Part shown: in pieces, positions 8,120 through 15,741 of the stretch | Position numbering within the stretch: position 1 is the first letter of the stretch | Layout of the letters: each line of letters begins with the position of its first letter | Origin: Polynucleobacter sp. AP-Reno-20A-A9 | GTDB lineage: Bacteria; Pseudomonadota; Gammaproteobacteria; Burkholderiales; Burkholderiaceae | DNA: 37,388 nucleotides | Assembly: GCF_018882085.1 (NCBI RefSeq) | Contig: NZ_JACVPB010000017.1 | Span: 1-37,388, forward strand | Reading direction: 5' to 3' | The notes under the pieces: model-generated | What the model saw: only the letters and a program-made list of their open reading frames with translations | The model's database searches: none | Told to the model about the DNA's origin: nothing | Made by a program: the position numbers and the translations under genes

Positions 8120-8178
8120 ATTAGGTAAGCTCACATACTTAGCCGCCATCCCCTTACTTTTAAATTGAGTTCTTCAAC

Positions 8179-9219
8179 ATGACATATAACGGTCGTCTTA
8201 CCTCCCTCTCTCATGGCGGGGGCTGTGGTTGCAAAATTGCTCCAGGTGTTTTGAGCGATATTCTGAAATCTTCCCCTATTCGTCAGATACCTGCCGCACT
8301 ACTGGCGGGTTCTGATAACAATGAAGATGCCGCTGTTTATCAAATCAACGAACATCAGGCGATCGTAGCGACAACCGATTTCTTTATGCCGATTGTTGAT
8401 GATCCGTATCAATTTGGGCGAATAGCAGCAACAAATGCGATTTCAGATATTTACGCTATGGGCGCCCAACCCCTTTTCGCTCTAGCGTTATTGGGTATGC
8501 CAATTAATGTCCTTCCGTTGGAGGTCATTCAGCAAATCACTGCTGGCGGTGAGTCGGTATGTGCAGAAGCTGGGATTATGATTGCTGGTGGCCACTCGAT
8601 TGATACTGTAGAGCCCATTTATGGCTTGGTCGCGATTGGCGTAGTAGACCCTAAAAAACTTAAGCGTAATAGTGGTGCAAAGTTAGGTGATAGCATCATC
8701 CTTAGCAAACCCTTGGGTGTAGGTATTCTTTCTGCTGCGCTGAAAAAAGAGCAGCTATCTGATTCCGCCTATCAAGAAATGATTGCCTTAACTACTAAGT
8801 TGAATAAGCCGGGCGTAGCGCTATCTCAACTGGACAGTGTGCATGCACTCACAGATGTAACAGGATTTGGCTTAGCAGGGCACTTGCTGGAGCTCTCTAG
8901 GGGCGCAAAGCTATCAGCTCAGATTGAGTGGGACTCTATTCCAGTCATTGCTGAAGCGGTTAAGCTTGTGAAAGAAGGTATCTTTACTGGCGCATCACCG
9001 CGTAACTGGCTGGGTTATGGTCATGAAATGTCGATGGCCCCTAATTTGAATGAGTGGCAGAAAAACCTCTTGTCAGACCCGCAAACCAGTGGCGGTTTAT
9101 TAATTTCTTGCAGCCCAGAAGCTACCGAACAAGTATTAGAAATTCTCAGAGCAGATGGATTTTCACATGCTCAAAAAATAGGCCAATTTGTAAATGGTTC
9201 AGGCGTTTCTGTAGCCTAA
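8179..9219 (+). CDS. selD: Selenophosphate synthetase SelD (SenC role)
   Basis: 346 aa, the normal SelD length. It makes selenophosphate from selenide and ATP. The active-site segment SHGGGCGCKIAPGVL places C16 and K19 where E. coli SelD has C17 and K20; the residue is Cys, not Sec. Other SelD signatures are DDAAVY-like EDAAVYQ, TTDFFMPIVDDPYQFGRIAATN, ISDIYAMGAQPLFAL, AGGHSID, DVTGFGLAGHLLE and DPQTSGGLL. It lies directly between senA and the importer genes. No selA, selB, Sec tRNA or mnmH is in the window, so its product is most likely used by SenB. A role in selenoproteins or tRNA selenouridine elsewhere in the genome is not excluded. Confidence 0.95.
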   Translation: MTYNGRLTSLSHGGGCGCKIAPGVLSDILKSSPIRQIPAALLAGSDNNEDAAVYQINEHQAIVATTDFFMPIVDDPYQFGRIAATNAISDIYAMGAQPLFALALLGMPINVLPLEVIQQITAGGESVCAEAGIMIAGGHSIDTVEPIYGLVAIGVVDPKKLKRNSGAKLGDSIILSKPLGVGILSAALKKEQLSDSAYQEMIALTTKLNKPGVALSQLDSVHALTDVTGFGLAGHLLELSRGAKLSAQIEWDSIPVIAEAVKLVKEGIFTGASPRNWLGYGHEMSMAPNLNEWQKNLLSDPQTSGGLLISCSPEATEQVLEILRADGFSHAQKIGQFVNGSGVSVA

Positions 9220-9258
9220 GCCTTACTTCTTTAACTCAATAGAAAAAACCCAACCAAT

Positions 9259-10131
9259 ATGAAACTAAACACCCTAAGATTTTCACTAAGCCTTGTTTTA
9301 ACAACGCTCTGCTGTAGCATGTTTACCCTTCCAGCTCAAGCGCAAGCCGTCTTACGTGTTTCCGCGATTCCAGATGAATCACCAACTGAGTTACAAAGAA
9401 AATTTCTCCCTTTAGGTGAATATCTATCCAAAGAAACAGGCATGAAAGTCGAATTCACTCCTGTGACGGACTATGCAGCAGTTGTGGAAGCGCTAGCAAC
9501 GAATAAAATCGATATGGCCTGGTTGGGAGGTTTCACTTATATCCAGGCAAAAATTCGTACGAATGGTGCTGTTAAGCCGATCATCCAGCGTCTTGAGGAT
9601 GAAAAATTTACCAGTAAATTTATTATTCCTGAAGGTAGCTCAGCAAAAACTTTGGCTGATTTAAAAGGTAAGACTTTTGCCTTTGGCTCTCCATCGTCCA
9701 CTTCAGGTCACTTGATGCCGCGTTTTTACTTAATGAAAGCAGGCATTAATCCAGATAAAGACTTTAAGAGCATTGCTTTTTCTGGAGCCCATGATGCAAC
9801 GGTCGCCTTTGTCGCGAGCGGTAAAGCAGATGCTGGTGCTTTAAATGCATCCCTTTGGGACAAATTATCAGATGCTAAAAATCCCAATACCGAAAAGGTA
9901 AAGGTGCTGTATACAACGCCTCCGTACCATGATTACAACTGGACCGTACGAGGTGGTTTAGATGCGGCGGTGACTAAAAAAATTAGCGATGCTTTTTTAA
10001 AGTTAAGTGCCAATGATCCTACTCAAAAAGAATTAATGGATCTTCAGAGAGCTAGCAAATATATTCCTACTAAGTCATCTAATTACGATGAAATTGAAAA
10101 AGCTGCGATTGGTGCTGGTTTGATTAAGTGA
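9259..10131 (+). CDS. PhnD-like periplasmic binding protein, putative selenium oxyanion ABC importer
   Basis: 290 aa. A signal peptide (about 1-29, ending LPAQAQA) leads to a PhnD-type type 2 binding protein: VLRVSAIPDESPTELQRKF, then GTFAFG-like KTFAFGSPSSTSGHLMPRFYL, where SSTSGH corresponds to the oxyanion-binding loop of phosphonate and phosphite binders. From memory, close relatives are named putative selenate ABC transporter binding proteins. Its position, 39 bp after selD, agrees with that. It probably delivers selenate, selenite or a related compound to the permeases at 10916 and 11740. The GTG start of the ATPase gene overlaps its stop. Selenium specificity is inferred from context and family naming. 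Confidence 0.85.
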   Translation: MKLNTLRFSLSLVLTTLCCSMFTLPAQAQAVLRVSAIPDESPTELQRKFLPLGEYLSKETGMKVEFTPVTDYAAVVEALATNKIDMAWLGGFTYIQAKIRTNGAVKPIIQRLEDEKFTSKFIIPEGSSAKTLADLKGKTFAFGSPSSTSGHLMPRFYLMKAGINPDKDFKSIAFSGAHDATVAFVASGKADAGALNASLWDKLSDAKNPNTEKVKVLYTTPPYHDYNWTVRGGLDAAVTKKISDAFLKLSANDPTQKELMDLQRASKYIPTKSSNYDEIEKAAIGAGLIK

Positions 10132-10913
10132 AGAAAATAGCATTTTCATTTCAGCAAGTCAGTTTTAGCCATAGCAATGGCAAAGAGGCGCTAAAAAATA
10201 TCAACATTAGCGCCTCGGCTGGGGAGTCTATTGCGATTATCGGATCATCTGGTTCTGGAAAAACCAGCTTGCTTAACTTAATTGCAACTTCACTGCGACC
10301 AAGTGCTGGGTCACTGTCTGTATTGAATGTTGACCCTTGGCTGATATCAAAGCGAGACTTGCGGAGTTTGCGCTCAAAAATTGGCTTAGTGCATCAAGCG
10401 GCCCCGATTCCGCCAAGACAAAGAGTGATCACCGCAGTCTTGGCTGGTCGCCTTGGTCAGTGGCCACTTTGGAAGGCTTTATTGTCTTTGATCTACCCTG
10501 TTGATATTGCAGGGCCGCAGTTATGCCTGCAAAAACTCGATCTAGCGGACCGTCTCTTTGATCGATGTGATCGCCTATCTGGAGGGCAACTTCAAAGGGT
10601 GGGTGTCGCGCGCGTAATGTACCAAAAGCCGCATTTATTGCTAGCTGATGAGCCAGTATCAGCAATGGATCCTGTTCTTTCTGATTTAACGATTCAGTGT
10701 CTTTTAGAGGATGCTCGCACTAGAGATGCCTGTTTTGTGGCCAGCCTACATGCGGTAGATATTGCTTTGCGGTGGTTCCCAAGAATTATTGGGCTACGAG
10801 ATGGGGAGGTCTTTTTTGACCTACCGGCATCTGAGGTAAGTGAGAGTTTGTTGCAGCAGTTATATGCATCTGAACGTGGTGTTCTGCCAAAACAAGGTAG
10901 TACAAATACATAG
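10128..10913 (+). CDS. PhnC-like ABC transporter ATPase, selenium importer
   Basis: 261 aa starting at GTG, in a GTGA overlap with the binding-protein stop, which implies translational coupling. Walker A is GSSGSGKT at 39-46, the Q-loop is near LVHQAAP, the signature is LSGGQLQRVGVAR and Walker B is LLLADEPVSAMDP. It is closest in layout to PhnC, the phosphonate importer ATPase. It would energise the two permeases that follow. No C-P lyase gene is nearby, which speaks against a phosphonate-utilisation role. Confidence 0.88.
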   Translation: MKKIAFSFQQVSFSHSNGKEALKNINISASAGESIAIIGSSGSGKTSLLNLIATSLRPSAGSLSVLNVDPWLISKRDLRSLRSKIGLVHQAAPIPPRQRVITAVLAGRLGQWPLWKALLSLIYPVDIAGPQLCLQKLDLADRLFDRCDRLSGGQLQRVGVARVMYQKPHLLLADEPVSAMDPVLSDLTIQCLLEDARTRDACFVASLHAVDIALRWFPRIIGLRDGEVFFDLPASEVSESLLQQLYASERGVLPKQGSTNT

Positions 10914-10915
10914 TC

Positions 10916-11743
10916 ATGAGCAGGCCACACCATTTAAGAGACCCGGATGCACTCAAACGGTTTTCAGTAGCTGTGATTGGGCTAGCAATCTTGTGGCCAA
11001 TGATGCAATTGGCACAGTTTGATCTATTTACGTTATTTGAGGATGGCAACCTTAAAGTTTTTACTAATTTCTTAATTCAGTTTTTCCCACCCAATCTGCA
11101 GTTGTCATTTTTAGCTTTAGTACTAAAAGCCACTTTAGAAACTTTGGCGATGGCAACAGCAGGTATTGCCTTAGCAATGCTGATGGCAATCCCACTGGGC
11201 TTAATCATTACTTATAGCCTATCAATTTCACGTATTGGCCCTGCCTCAGGCCATCGCATTGCAAAGCTCGGTAGATATCTTGCGCGCATGCTGATGTTAT
11301 TACTCAGGGGTATTCCAGAAATTGTGTGGGCCTTACTTTTGGTAAGGGTATTTGGTTTAGGTCCAATAGCTGGGGTATTAGCAATTGCCATTACCTATGG
11401 AGGTATGCTCGCAAAAGTGTATTCCGAAATTTTGGAGACTGAAAATACCTTACCTGCTAGAGCGTTGCTCTTGTTAGGTAGTGGCCGCATCAATGCATTT
11501 TTATATGGGCTATTGCCGGGTGCCTCACAAGAGCTCGCTTCCTACACGATCTATCGCTGGGAATGTGCTGTTAGAGCCTCGGTCGTCATGGGTTTTGTAG
11601 GGGCTGGTGGCTTGGGGCAGCTGATGGACCAGTCGATGAAGATGCTCAATGGCGGCGAGGTATCTACCATCCTGATCATGTTTTTATTGCTTGTCTTACT
11701 CGCAGACTACATTAGTCTCGTTATTCGTCGACAACTCGCATGA
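10916..11743 (+). CDS. PhnE-like ABC transporter permease 1, selenium importer
   Basis: 275 aa, a BPD-type inner-membrane permease with about six hydrophobic segments. The cytoplasmic coupling loop reads ILETENTLPARALLLLGSGRINAFLYGLLPGASQEL, and the conserved VVMGFVGAGGLGQLM segment follows near the C-terminus, as in PhnE. The start lies 2 bp after the ATPase stop, and its own stop overlaps the next start in an ATGA. It pairs with the homologous permease at 11740, so the channel is probably a heterodimer. Confidence 0.87.
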   Translation: MSRPHHLRDPDALKRFSVAVIGLAILWPMMQLAQFDLFTLFEDGNLKVFTNFLIQFFPPNLQLSFLALVLKATLETLAMATAGIALAMLMAIPLGLIITYSLSISRIGPASGHRIAKLGRYLARMLMLLLRGIPEIVWALLLVRVFGLGPIAGVLAIAITYGGMLAKVYSEILETENTLPARALLLLGSGRINAFLYGLLPGASQELASYTIYRWECAVRASVVMGFVGAGGLGQLMDQSMKMLNGGEVSTILIMFLLLVLLADYISLVIRRQLA

Positions 11744-12534
11744 ACCACTATCCTGCCCGTGAGTTTTGTCTAAAGTGTCTTATTACGCTTGTACTGATTG
11801 CGTTGTTCGTTGTGGCGAGCTTTGTTTATCTTTCATTTAATCCCCTGGCTTTGTTTACCAAACAAGCGATGAGTGATGTTGTCATTTATACGGCACGTTT
11901 TTTCCCGCCCGATCTCACGCCATCATTTTTACAAAAGGTTTGGAGTGGTGTATTACAGACCTTAGCTATTTCTGCCTTAGCTACTTTATTGGCGGCTATT
12001 GCTAGTCTTTTTCTGGCACTACCTGCAGCTGGACAGTTTGGGCATAGCGCAAAAGTGATGACCCGTTTTTTCTTAAATTTTCTGCGCTCAGTACCAGAGC
12101 TTGTATGGGCGGTATTAATGGTATTGGCAGTAGGTTTAGGCCCATTTGCCGGAACCCTGGCCTTAGCCCTGCATACCACTGGGGTGTTGGGCCGTTTGTT
12201 TGGCGAGACTCTGGAAAATCACCCTCCTCAGGCAACGCAAGCTCTCAGATTGGCTGGAGCAAGCAATACGCAAGCATTTATCTATGGTGCCTTACCAGGT
12301 ATTTACTCGCAACTTCTTTCTTACAGCTTATATCGCTGGGAAATGAATATTCGTATGGCAACTATTTTAGGATTTGTGGGTGCAGGAGGTCTCGGGCAAA
12401 TTTTGTACTATGAGCTCTCTTTATTGCATGAGCAGCAGGCGGCAACGGTGATCATGGCAATGCTTGTATTAGTCATTGGCGTAGATATGATTAGCAATAA
12501 ACTCCGTAGGGTGCAAATGCACAGCCTTGGATAA
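11740..12534 (+). CDS. PhnE-like ABC transporter permease 2, selenium importer
   Basis: 264 aa, homologous to the preceding permease along its length: LRSVPELVWAVLMVLAVGLGPFAGTLAL matches LLRGIPEIVWALLLVRVFGLGPIAGVLAI, and ATILGFVGAGGLGQIL matches VVMGFVGAGGLGQLM. The two genes look like an ancient tandem duplication. The coupling loop is LENHPPQATQALRLAGASNTQAFIYGALPG. It overlaps the upstream gene by 4 bases and ends 29 bp before egtD, tying transport and biosynthesis into one transcription unit. Confidence 0.87.
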   Translation: MNHYPAREFCLKCLITLVLIALFVVASFVYLSFNPLALFTKQAMSDVVIYTARFFPPDLTPSFLQKVWSGVLQTLAISALATLLAAIASLFLALPAAGQFGHSAKVMTRFFLNFLRSVPELVWAVLMVLAVGLGPFAGTLALALHTTGVLGRLFGETLENHPPQATQALRLAGASNTQAFIYGALPGIYSQLLSYSLYRWEMNIRMATILGFVGAGGLGQILYYELSLLHEQQAATVIMAMLVLVIGVDMISNKLRRVQMHSLG

Positions 12535-12563
12535 ACCTGATCATATGAAAAAGGAATATTGAA

Positions 12564-13496
12564 TTGAGTCAAGAGCATATACCCGATCAAAAATTGATTG
12601 ATGAAATTATTGCCGGTCTTTTGCAAGAGCAGCCATCAATATCTCCAAAGTTTTTCTATGATGAAATAGGCTCTCACTTATTTGAGGCAATTACTTTTTT
12701 AGAGGAATATTACCCAACTCGAACTGAAAAACAGATCATGATGCAATACGGCGAAGCAATGGCTTTGGTGATTGGTAAGTGTGATGTTTTATTGGATTTA
12801 GGCGCCGGTAACTGCGAAAAAGGAAGTGCATTATTTAATTCCTTAATGCCGAAAGAATATCGGGCGCTTGATATTTCAAAAGAATTTTTAGAGCAGGCTA
12901 TTGCAAGCTTGCAGAAAGAGTTCCCACAGATTCAGATGCAGGCACAAACCTGTGATTTACAGGAAGAAATGGTCTTTCCTGATTTGGTTGGCCGAAAAAA
13001 AATCTTTTTTTATCCAGGTTCTTCTATTGGAAATTTTGACCCAGATGCTGCGCTAGGACTATTTAAAAATATTGTAAAAGTTTGCGAAGGTAATGGGGGT
13101 TTACTGATCGGAGTTGATCTAGTTAAGGAACATAAAGTTTTGTCTCGAGCTTATAACGATGCTCTTGGAATCACGGAGGCCTTTAATAAAAATATCCTTT
13201 TACACCTCAATCGTCTAGTTAAAACGGATTTCGATTTAGAGCATTGGGAGCACTACGCTATTTTTAATGAACAATTGGCACGTATTGAAATGCATCTTCG
13301 ATCCACGCAGAGTCAAGTAGTTTCATGGCCCGGTGGTCAAAAGCATTTTGATGGTGGCGCTCTCATCCATACTGAAAATAGCTATAAGTACACACAAGAA
13401 AAATTTGAATCTCTTTTAGTTGGCGCCGGCTTTAAAAATGTATGTTCATGGACTGATCCGAATCGCTACTTCTTAGTGGCTTATGCGAGTGCTTAG
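12564..13496 (+). CDS. egtD: L-histidine N-alpha-methyltransferase EgtD
   Basis: 310 aa, from a TTG start at 12564 supported by AAGGA about 9 bases upstream. EgtD trimethylates histidine with S-adenosylmethionine to give hercynine, the acceptor used by SenA. Seen are the N-terminal KFFYDEIGSHLFEAIT (29-44), the SAM-binding DLGAGNCEKG (78-87), ALDISKEFL, and the family hallmark FYPGSSIGNF (149-158). Length is normal. It is the last plus-strand gene of the cluster and its last 24 bases overlap the convergent senB. It could also feed ergothioneine synthesis, but no separate egtB is visible here. Confidence 0.92.
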   Translation: MSQEHIPDQKLIDEIIAGLLQEQPSISPKFFYDEIGSHLFEAITFLEEYYPTRTEKQIMMQYGEAMALVIGKCDVLLDLGAGNCEKGSALFNSLMPKEYRALDISKEFLEQAIASLQKEFPQIQMQAQTCDLQEEMVFPDLVGRKKIFFYPGSSIGNFDPDAALGLFKNIVKVCEGNGGLLIGVDLVKEHKVLSRAYNDALGITEAFNKNILLHLNRLVKTDFDLEHWEHYAIFNEQLARIEMHLRSTQSQVVSWPGGQKHFDGGALIHTENSYKYTQEKFESLLVGAGFKNVCSWTDPNRYFLVAYASA

Positions 13497-14444
13497 TAAG
13501 GTTTGCATCAGTTTCTGAATAGATTTTTGCTCTAATTCTGGCCTAGTGATTTTTTGTCGCCCAGCAATCGCCTTGCATAATTTTTGATAAAAGACTGAAT
13601 TGGTTTCGGCCTTGGTTAGCAGATTGCTTAAAGCAACTTTATCTCCCGCTGGATAGTAAGCGGGGTAGGTGTCTCCCAGTAAGCCTCTATTGCCTGGAAT
13701 ATCTGAAGCAATTACCGGGACACCAATAGCGATGGCTTCAGATACCACATGAGCGCCACCTTCCATGATGCTCGAGATGATCATCACGTGAGAGCGAGAG
13801 AGCCACTTTAGCGTTTGAGAGTGGCTCAGTTGCCCCAACCACCGATAACGCACCACGTTTTTTTCAATAGAGATCGCCTGTTTTTTAAAATCTGGACTCA
13901 TCGCCTTACCGAGCTGTACTAGTTGGATTTTGCTGTTTGATGGCAATAGTGACAGGCTGTGTGCCGCACAAAAAGGATCCTTCTCTACTCGCAGATGGCC
14001 GATGATGCTGGCTAAAAAATGACGTTTTAGTGGTGCTTTTCTAGTAATGCCTTTTACTGACTGATAAATCACTTGGATTTTATGATGAAATTTCTTGGGC
14101 AAGGATTGAATAGCATCTGGTTGAAGAACCACAATTGCATCAGCCATTTCCATCGACTTGGTAACCTTTGATGAGTTTTTTAGGTCTCGGTAGATATCTG
14201 TTCCGGTCATGATTAAAACAACTGGATGATTGGGATAGGCTTTTTTAAACCTATAAATAGAGTCATAGCTTCGAAGTCCATGAAGTGCAATCAGAATATC
14301 GCATGACTTTCCAGTCCATTGCTCCGTAACAGTACTTTGATAATTTAGGCGCGACAGGATTTGATGCCACCGTAAGGCGGTAATACGGTTGCCGTGAAGT
14401 GTGCCAGGGGGTGCAGGCGTTACGATTTCGATATGCAGTTTCAA
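13473..14444 (-). CDS. senB: Selenosugar synthase SenB (GT4-type glycosyltransferase)
   Basis: 323 aa. SenB makes a seleno-sugar from selenophosphate and a UDP-sugar. The N-terminal PAPPGTLHGNRITALRW (10-26) is the signature I associate with the SenB family. The C-terminal half has the GT4 nucleotide-sugar site, with EGGAHVVSEAIAIGVPVIASDIPGN and an E-x7-E pair at E228 and E236. No membrane segment is seen, so it is cytoplasmic. It is transcribed toward egtD and overlaps it by 24 bp, so it needs its own promoter in 14445-14596, shared divergently with the CHRD gene. Assignment is supported jointly by the motif and by senA, selD and egtD next to it. Confidence 0.87.
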   Translation of the reverse strand: MKLHIEIVTPAPPGTLHGNRITALRWHQILSRLNYQSTVTEQWTGKSCDILIALHGLRSYDSIYRFKKAYPNHPVVLIMTGTDIYRDLKNSSKVTKSMEMADAIVVLQPDAIQSLPKKFHHKIQVIYQSVKGITRKAPLKRHFLASIIGHLRVEKDPFCAAHSLSLLPSNSKIQLVQLGKAMSPDFKKQAISIEKNVVRYRWLGQLSHSQTLKWLSRSHVMIISSIMEGGAHVVSEAIAIGVPVIASDIPGNRGLLGDTYPAYYPAGDKVALSNLLTKAETNSVFYQKLCKAIAGRQKITRPELEQKSIQKLMQTLLSTRISH

Positions 14445-14596
14445 GTCGATAATTCCGGGGTGGCCCAGGTTTTAATGTTGTGTACTAAGAGATTCTAGGG
14501 TAGATGGGGAAGATCTGTATAAAGTGAGTGAATTGTCATGATTTTCTACCGTGGGTGTGATAGCCTGAAGTTTCGCTAAACCGATTGGAGATATAG

Positions 14597-15013
14597 ATGA
14601 AGATTAATCATGTATTTGCTAAAGCTGCTTTGGTAATGGGTGTTGGGATTGCCTCACTTGGGGCATCAGCGCAGTCTATGAAAGTAACCCTCACTGGATC
14701 TCAAGAGGTGCCACCAGTTACGACCTCTGCATCTGGAGTGGGTGCGATCATAGTTGCACCAGATGGCTCTGTATCTGGAACTATCACTACAACGGGTATG
14801 GAAGGCACCATGGCGCATATCCACGAAGCCCCAATGGGACAAAATGGCCCAGTTATTGTTCCATTTATCAAAACCGCAGACAATGTGTGGTCAGCTCCAG
14901 CAGGTGCTAAGTTAACCGAGGCCCAGCTTCAAAGCCTTAAGAGCGGCAACCTTTATCTCAACGTCCATAGCGCTACAAATAAGCCTGGTGAAATCAGGGC
15001 TCAGCTTAAGTAA
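14597..15013 (+). CDS. Secreted CHRD-domain protein
   Basis: 138 aa. A signal peptide (about 1-25, ending LGASAQS) is followed by a single CHRD domain: VTLTGSQEVPPVTTSASGVG, IHEAPMGQNGPVIV and the terminal LYLNVHSATNKPGEIRAQLK. CHRD domains occur in chordin and in many short bacterial exported proteins of unknown function. The GGAGAT before the ATG supports the start. It is divergent from senB with 152 bp between starts and is followed by its own terminator, so it is probably monocistronic. Confidence 0.88.
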   Translation: MKINHVFAKAALVMGVGIASLGASAQSMKVTLTGSQEVPPVTTSASGVGAIIVAPDGSVSGTITTTGMEGTMAHIHEAPMGQNGPVIVPFIKTADNVWSAPAGAKLTEAQLQSLKSGNLYLNVHSATNKPGEIRAQLK

Positions 15014-15059
15014 CCGGTGTATGGCTGCATACTTAGCTCTAAGTCACCAAGAATTATCC

Positions 15060-15083
15060 AAGCCACCTTCGGGTGGTTTTTTT
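15060..15083 (+). terminator. Rho-independent terminator of the CHRD gene
   Basis: CCACC at 15063-15067 pairs with GGTGG at 15072-15076 around a TTCG loop, followed by seven T. The sequence AGCCACCTTCGGGTGG resembles the broken remnant next to the phasin gene at 37247. Confidence 0.8.
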
Positions 15084-15176
15084 GGGTGCTACTTTATATA
15101 GCGCTCACAACTAAGGGCTGTGGCGATTAACGGAATAAACATCTGATCGCGCAGATGGCGAAAATCATGCAGCGCT

Positions 15177-15380
15177 CTAATGTCTGCGGCGTTTTTTCCA
15201 TGTATAAGGCTCACCATTTGGGAATTTACCACCAGTGATGCCGTCTACTCCAAACTTACCTGCAATCTCTAGGCCGTTAAATTTAATCGTAACAAACTCA
15301 CCGAGCTGCTTAGCCCATTCCATAGCTTCATCAAGGGTCTTAAACTCATACGTCTTCGAATGATGTTCTATCGTTATCAC
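15177..15380 (-). CDS. Small hypothetical protein (67 aa)
   Basis: It starts with GTG at 15380. The sequence ITIEHHSKTYEFKTLDEAM, WAKQLGEFVTIKFNGLEI and KFGVDGITGGKFPNGEPYTW looks protein-like, with a beta-rich repeat-like rhythm and a basic end (KKRRRH). I do not know a named family; similar small proteins are, in my memory, scattered in Burkholderiales accessory regions. The ribosome site is weak. It lies between the CHRD terminator and a tRNA-like remnant, a setting typical of old integration debris. Confidence 0.45.
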   Translation of the reverse strand: MITIEHHSKTYEFKTLDEAMEWAKQLGEFVTIKFNGLEIAGKFGVDGITGGKFPNGEPYTWKKRRRH

Positions 15381-15595
15381 TTTAAGTTCGGCAATGTTAA
15401 TGGTATAAAACTGCTCAAGAGTCTTCAGCTTAGCCTACTTTAGGAAATTTAAGTAACGGTCTCTTCATTTTCTCTGAAGGGTTGCGAGATAAGATATTTC
15501 GCTACATAAAATGTTACACATCGATAAACAAGCGCTGTAACCCCTTGAAATCTGGTTGGTTTTCTTTGAATGTCTGCTTGTATCATCCTTTGGTC
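15381..15595. other. Intergenic stretch without a recognisable gene
   Basis: No ORF of note and no clear promoter stands out on either strand. It runs from the 67-aa ORF to the decayed tRNA half and may be debris from an older insertion. Confidence 0.4.
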
Positions 15596-15623
15596 CCGGG
15601 TTCAAGTTCTGGCGGGCTCATCA
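15596..15623 (+). pseudogene. Decayed tRNA 3' half (T arm and acceptor strand)
   Basis: CCGGG (15596-15600), the loop TTCAAGT (15601-15607) and TCTGG (15608-15612) form a T arm with two G-T pairs. CGGGCTC follows as a 7-base acceptor strand, then A and TCA where a tRNA would have A and CCA. No upstream GAGCCCG acceptor partner, D arm or anticodon arm could be found. It is therefore best read as a tRNA remnant, for example an integration scar, and not as a working tRNA. Confidence 0.45.
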
Positions 15624-15668
15624 GAAAAGCAAACCCTCATTGGTAATAATGGGGGTTTTATATTTTGG
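15620..15668 (+). repeat. Twin hairpin repeat, copy 1 (terminator-like)
   Basis: AAACCCTCATT (15631-15641) pairs over 11 bp with AATGGGGGTTT (15648-15658) around GGTAAT, followed by a T-rich run. The flanks ATCAGA and TTTTGG match those of the second copy at 16924-16971. It directly follows the tRNA remnant and may originally have been that tRNA's terminator. Confidence 0.6.
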
Positions 15669-15741
15669 GCCAGTACCAGGGTATGAGTAAGCAGGCATTT
15701 TGCCCCTAATGTAAGATCTTTCCATAACAAAAAGGAGACTT

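Noticed and set aside
8179..9219. Selenoprotein machinery
   Set aside because: No selA, selB, Sec tRNA or in-frame TGA selenoprotein was seen in the window.
12105..12413. 102-aa ORF inside permease 2
   Set aside because: Lies wholly within a well-supported permease gene in another frame and has no family features.
9259..12534. Phosphonate uptake operon
   Set aside because: No C-P lyase, phosphonatase or phosphite dehydrogenase gene is adjacent; all neighbours are selenium genes.
15540..15630. Functional tRNA gene
   Set aside because: Only the T arm and acceptor 3' strand fit; the 5' half and the anticodon arm could not be found and the CCA is changed.
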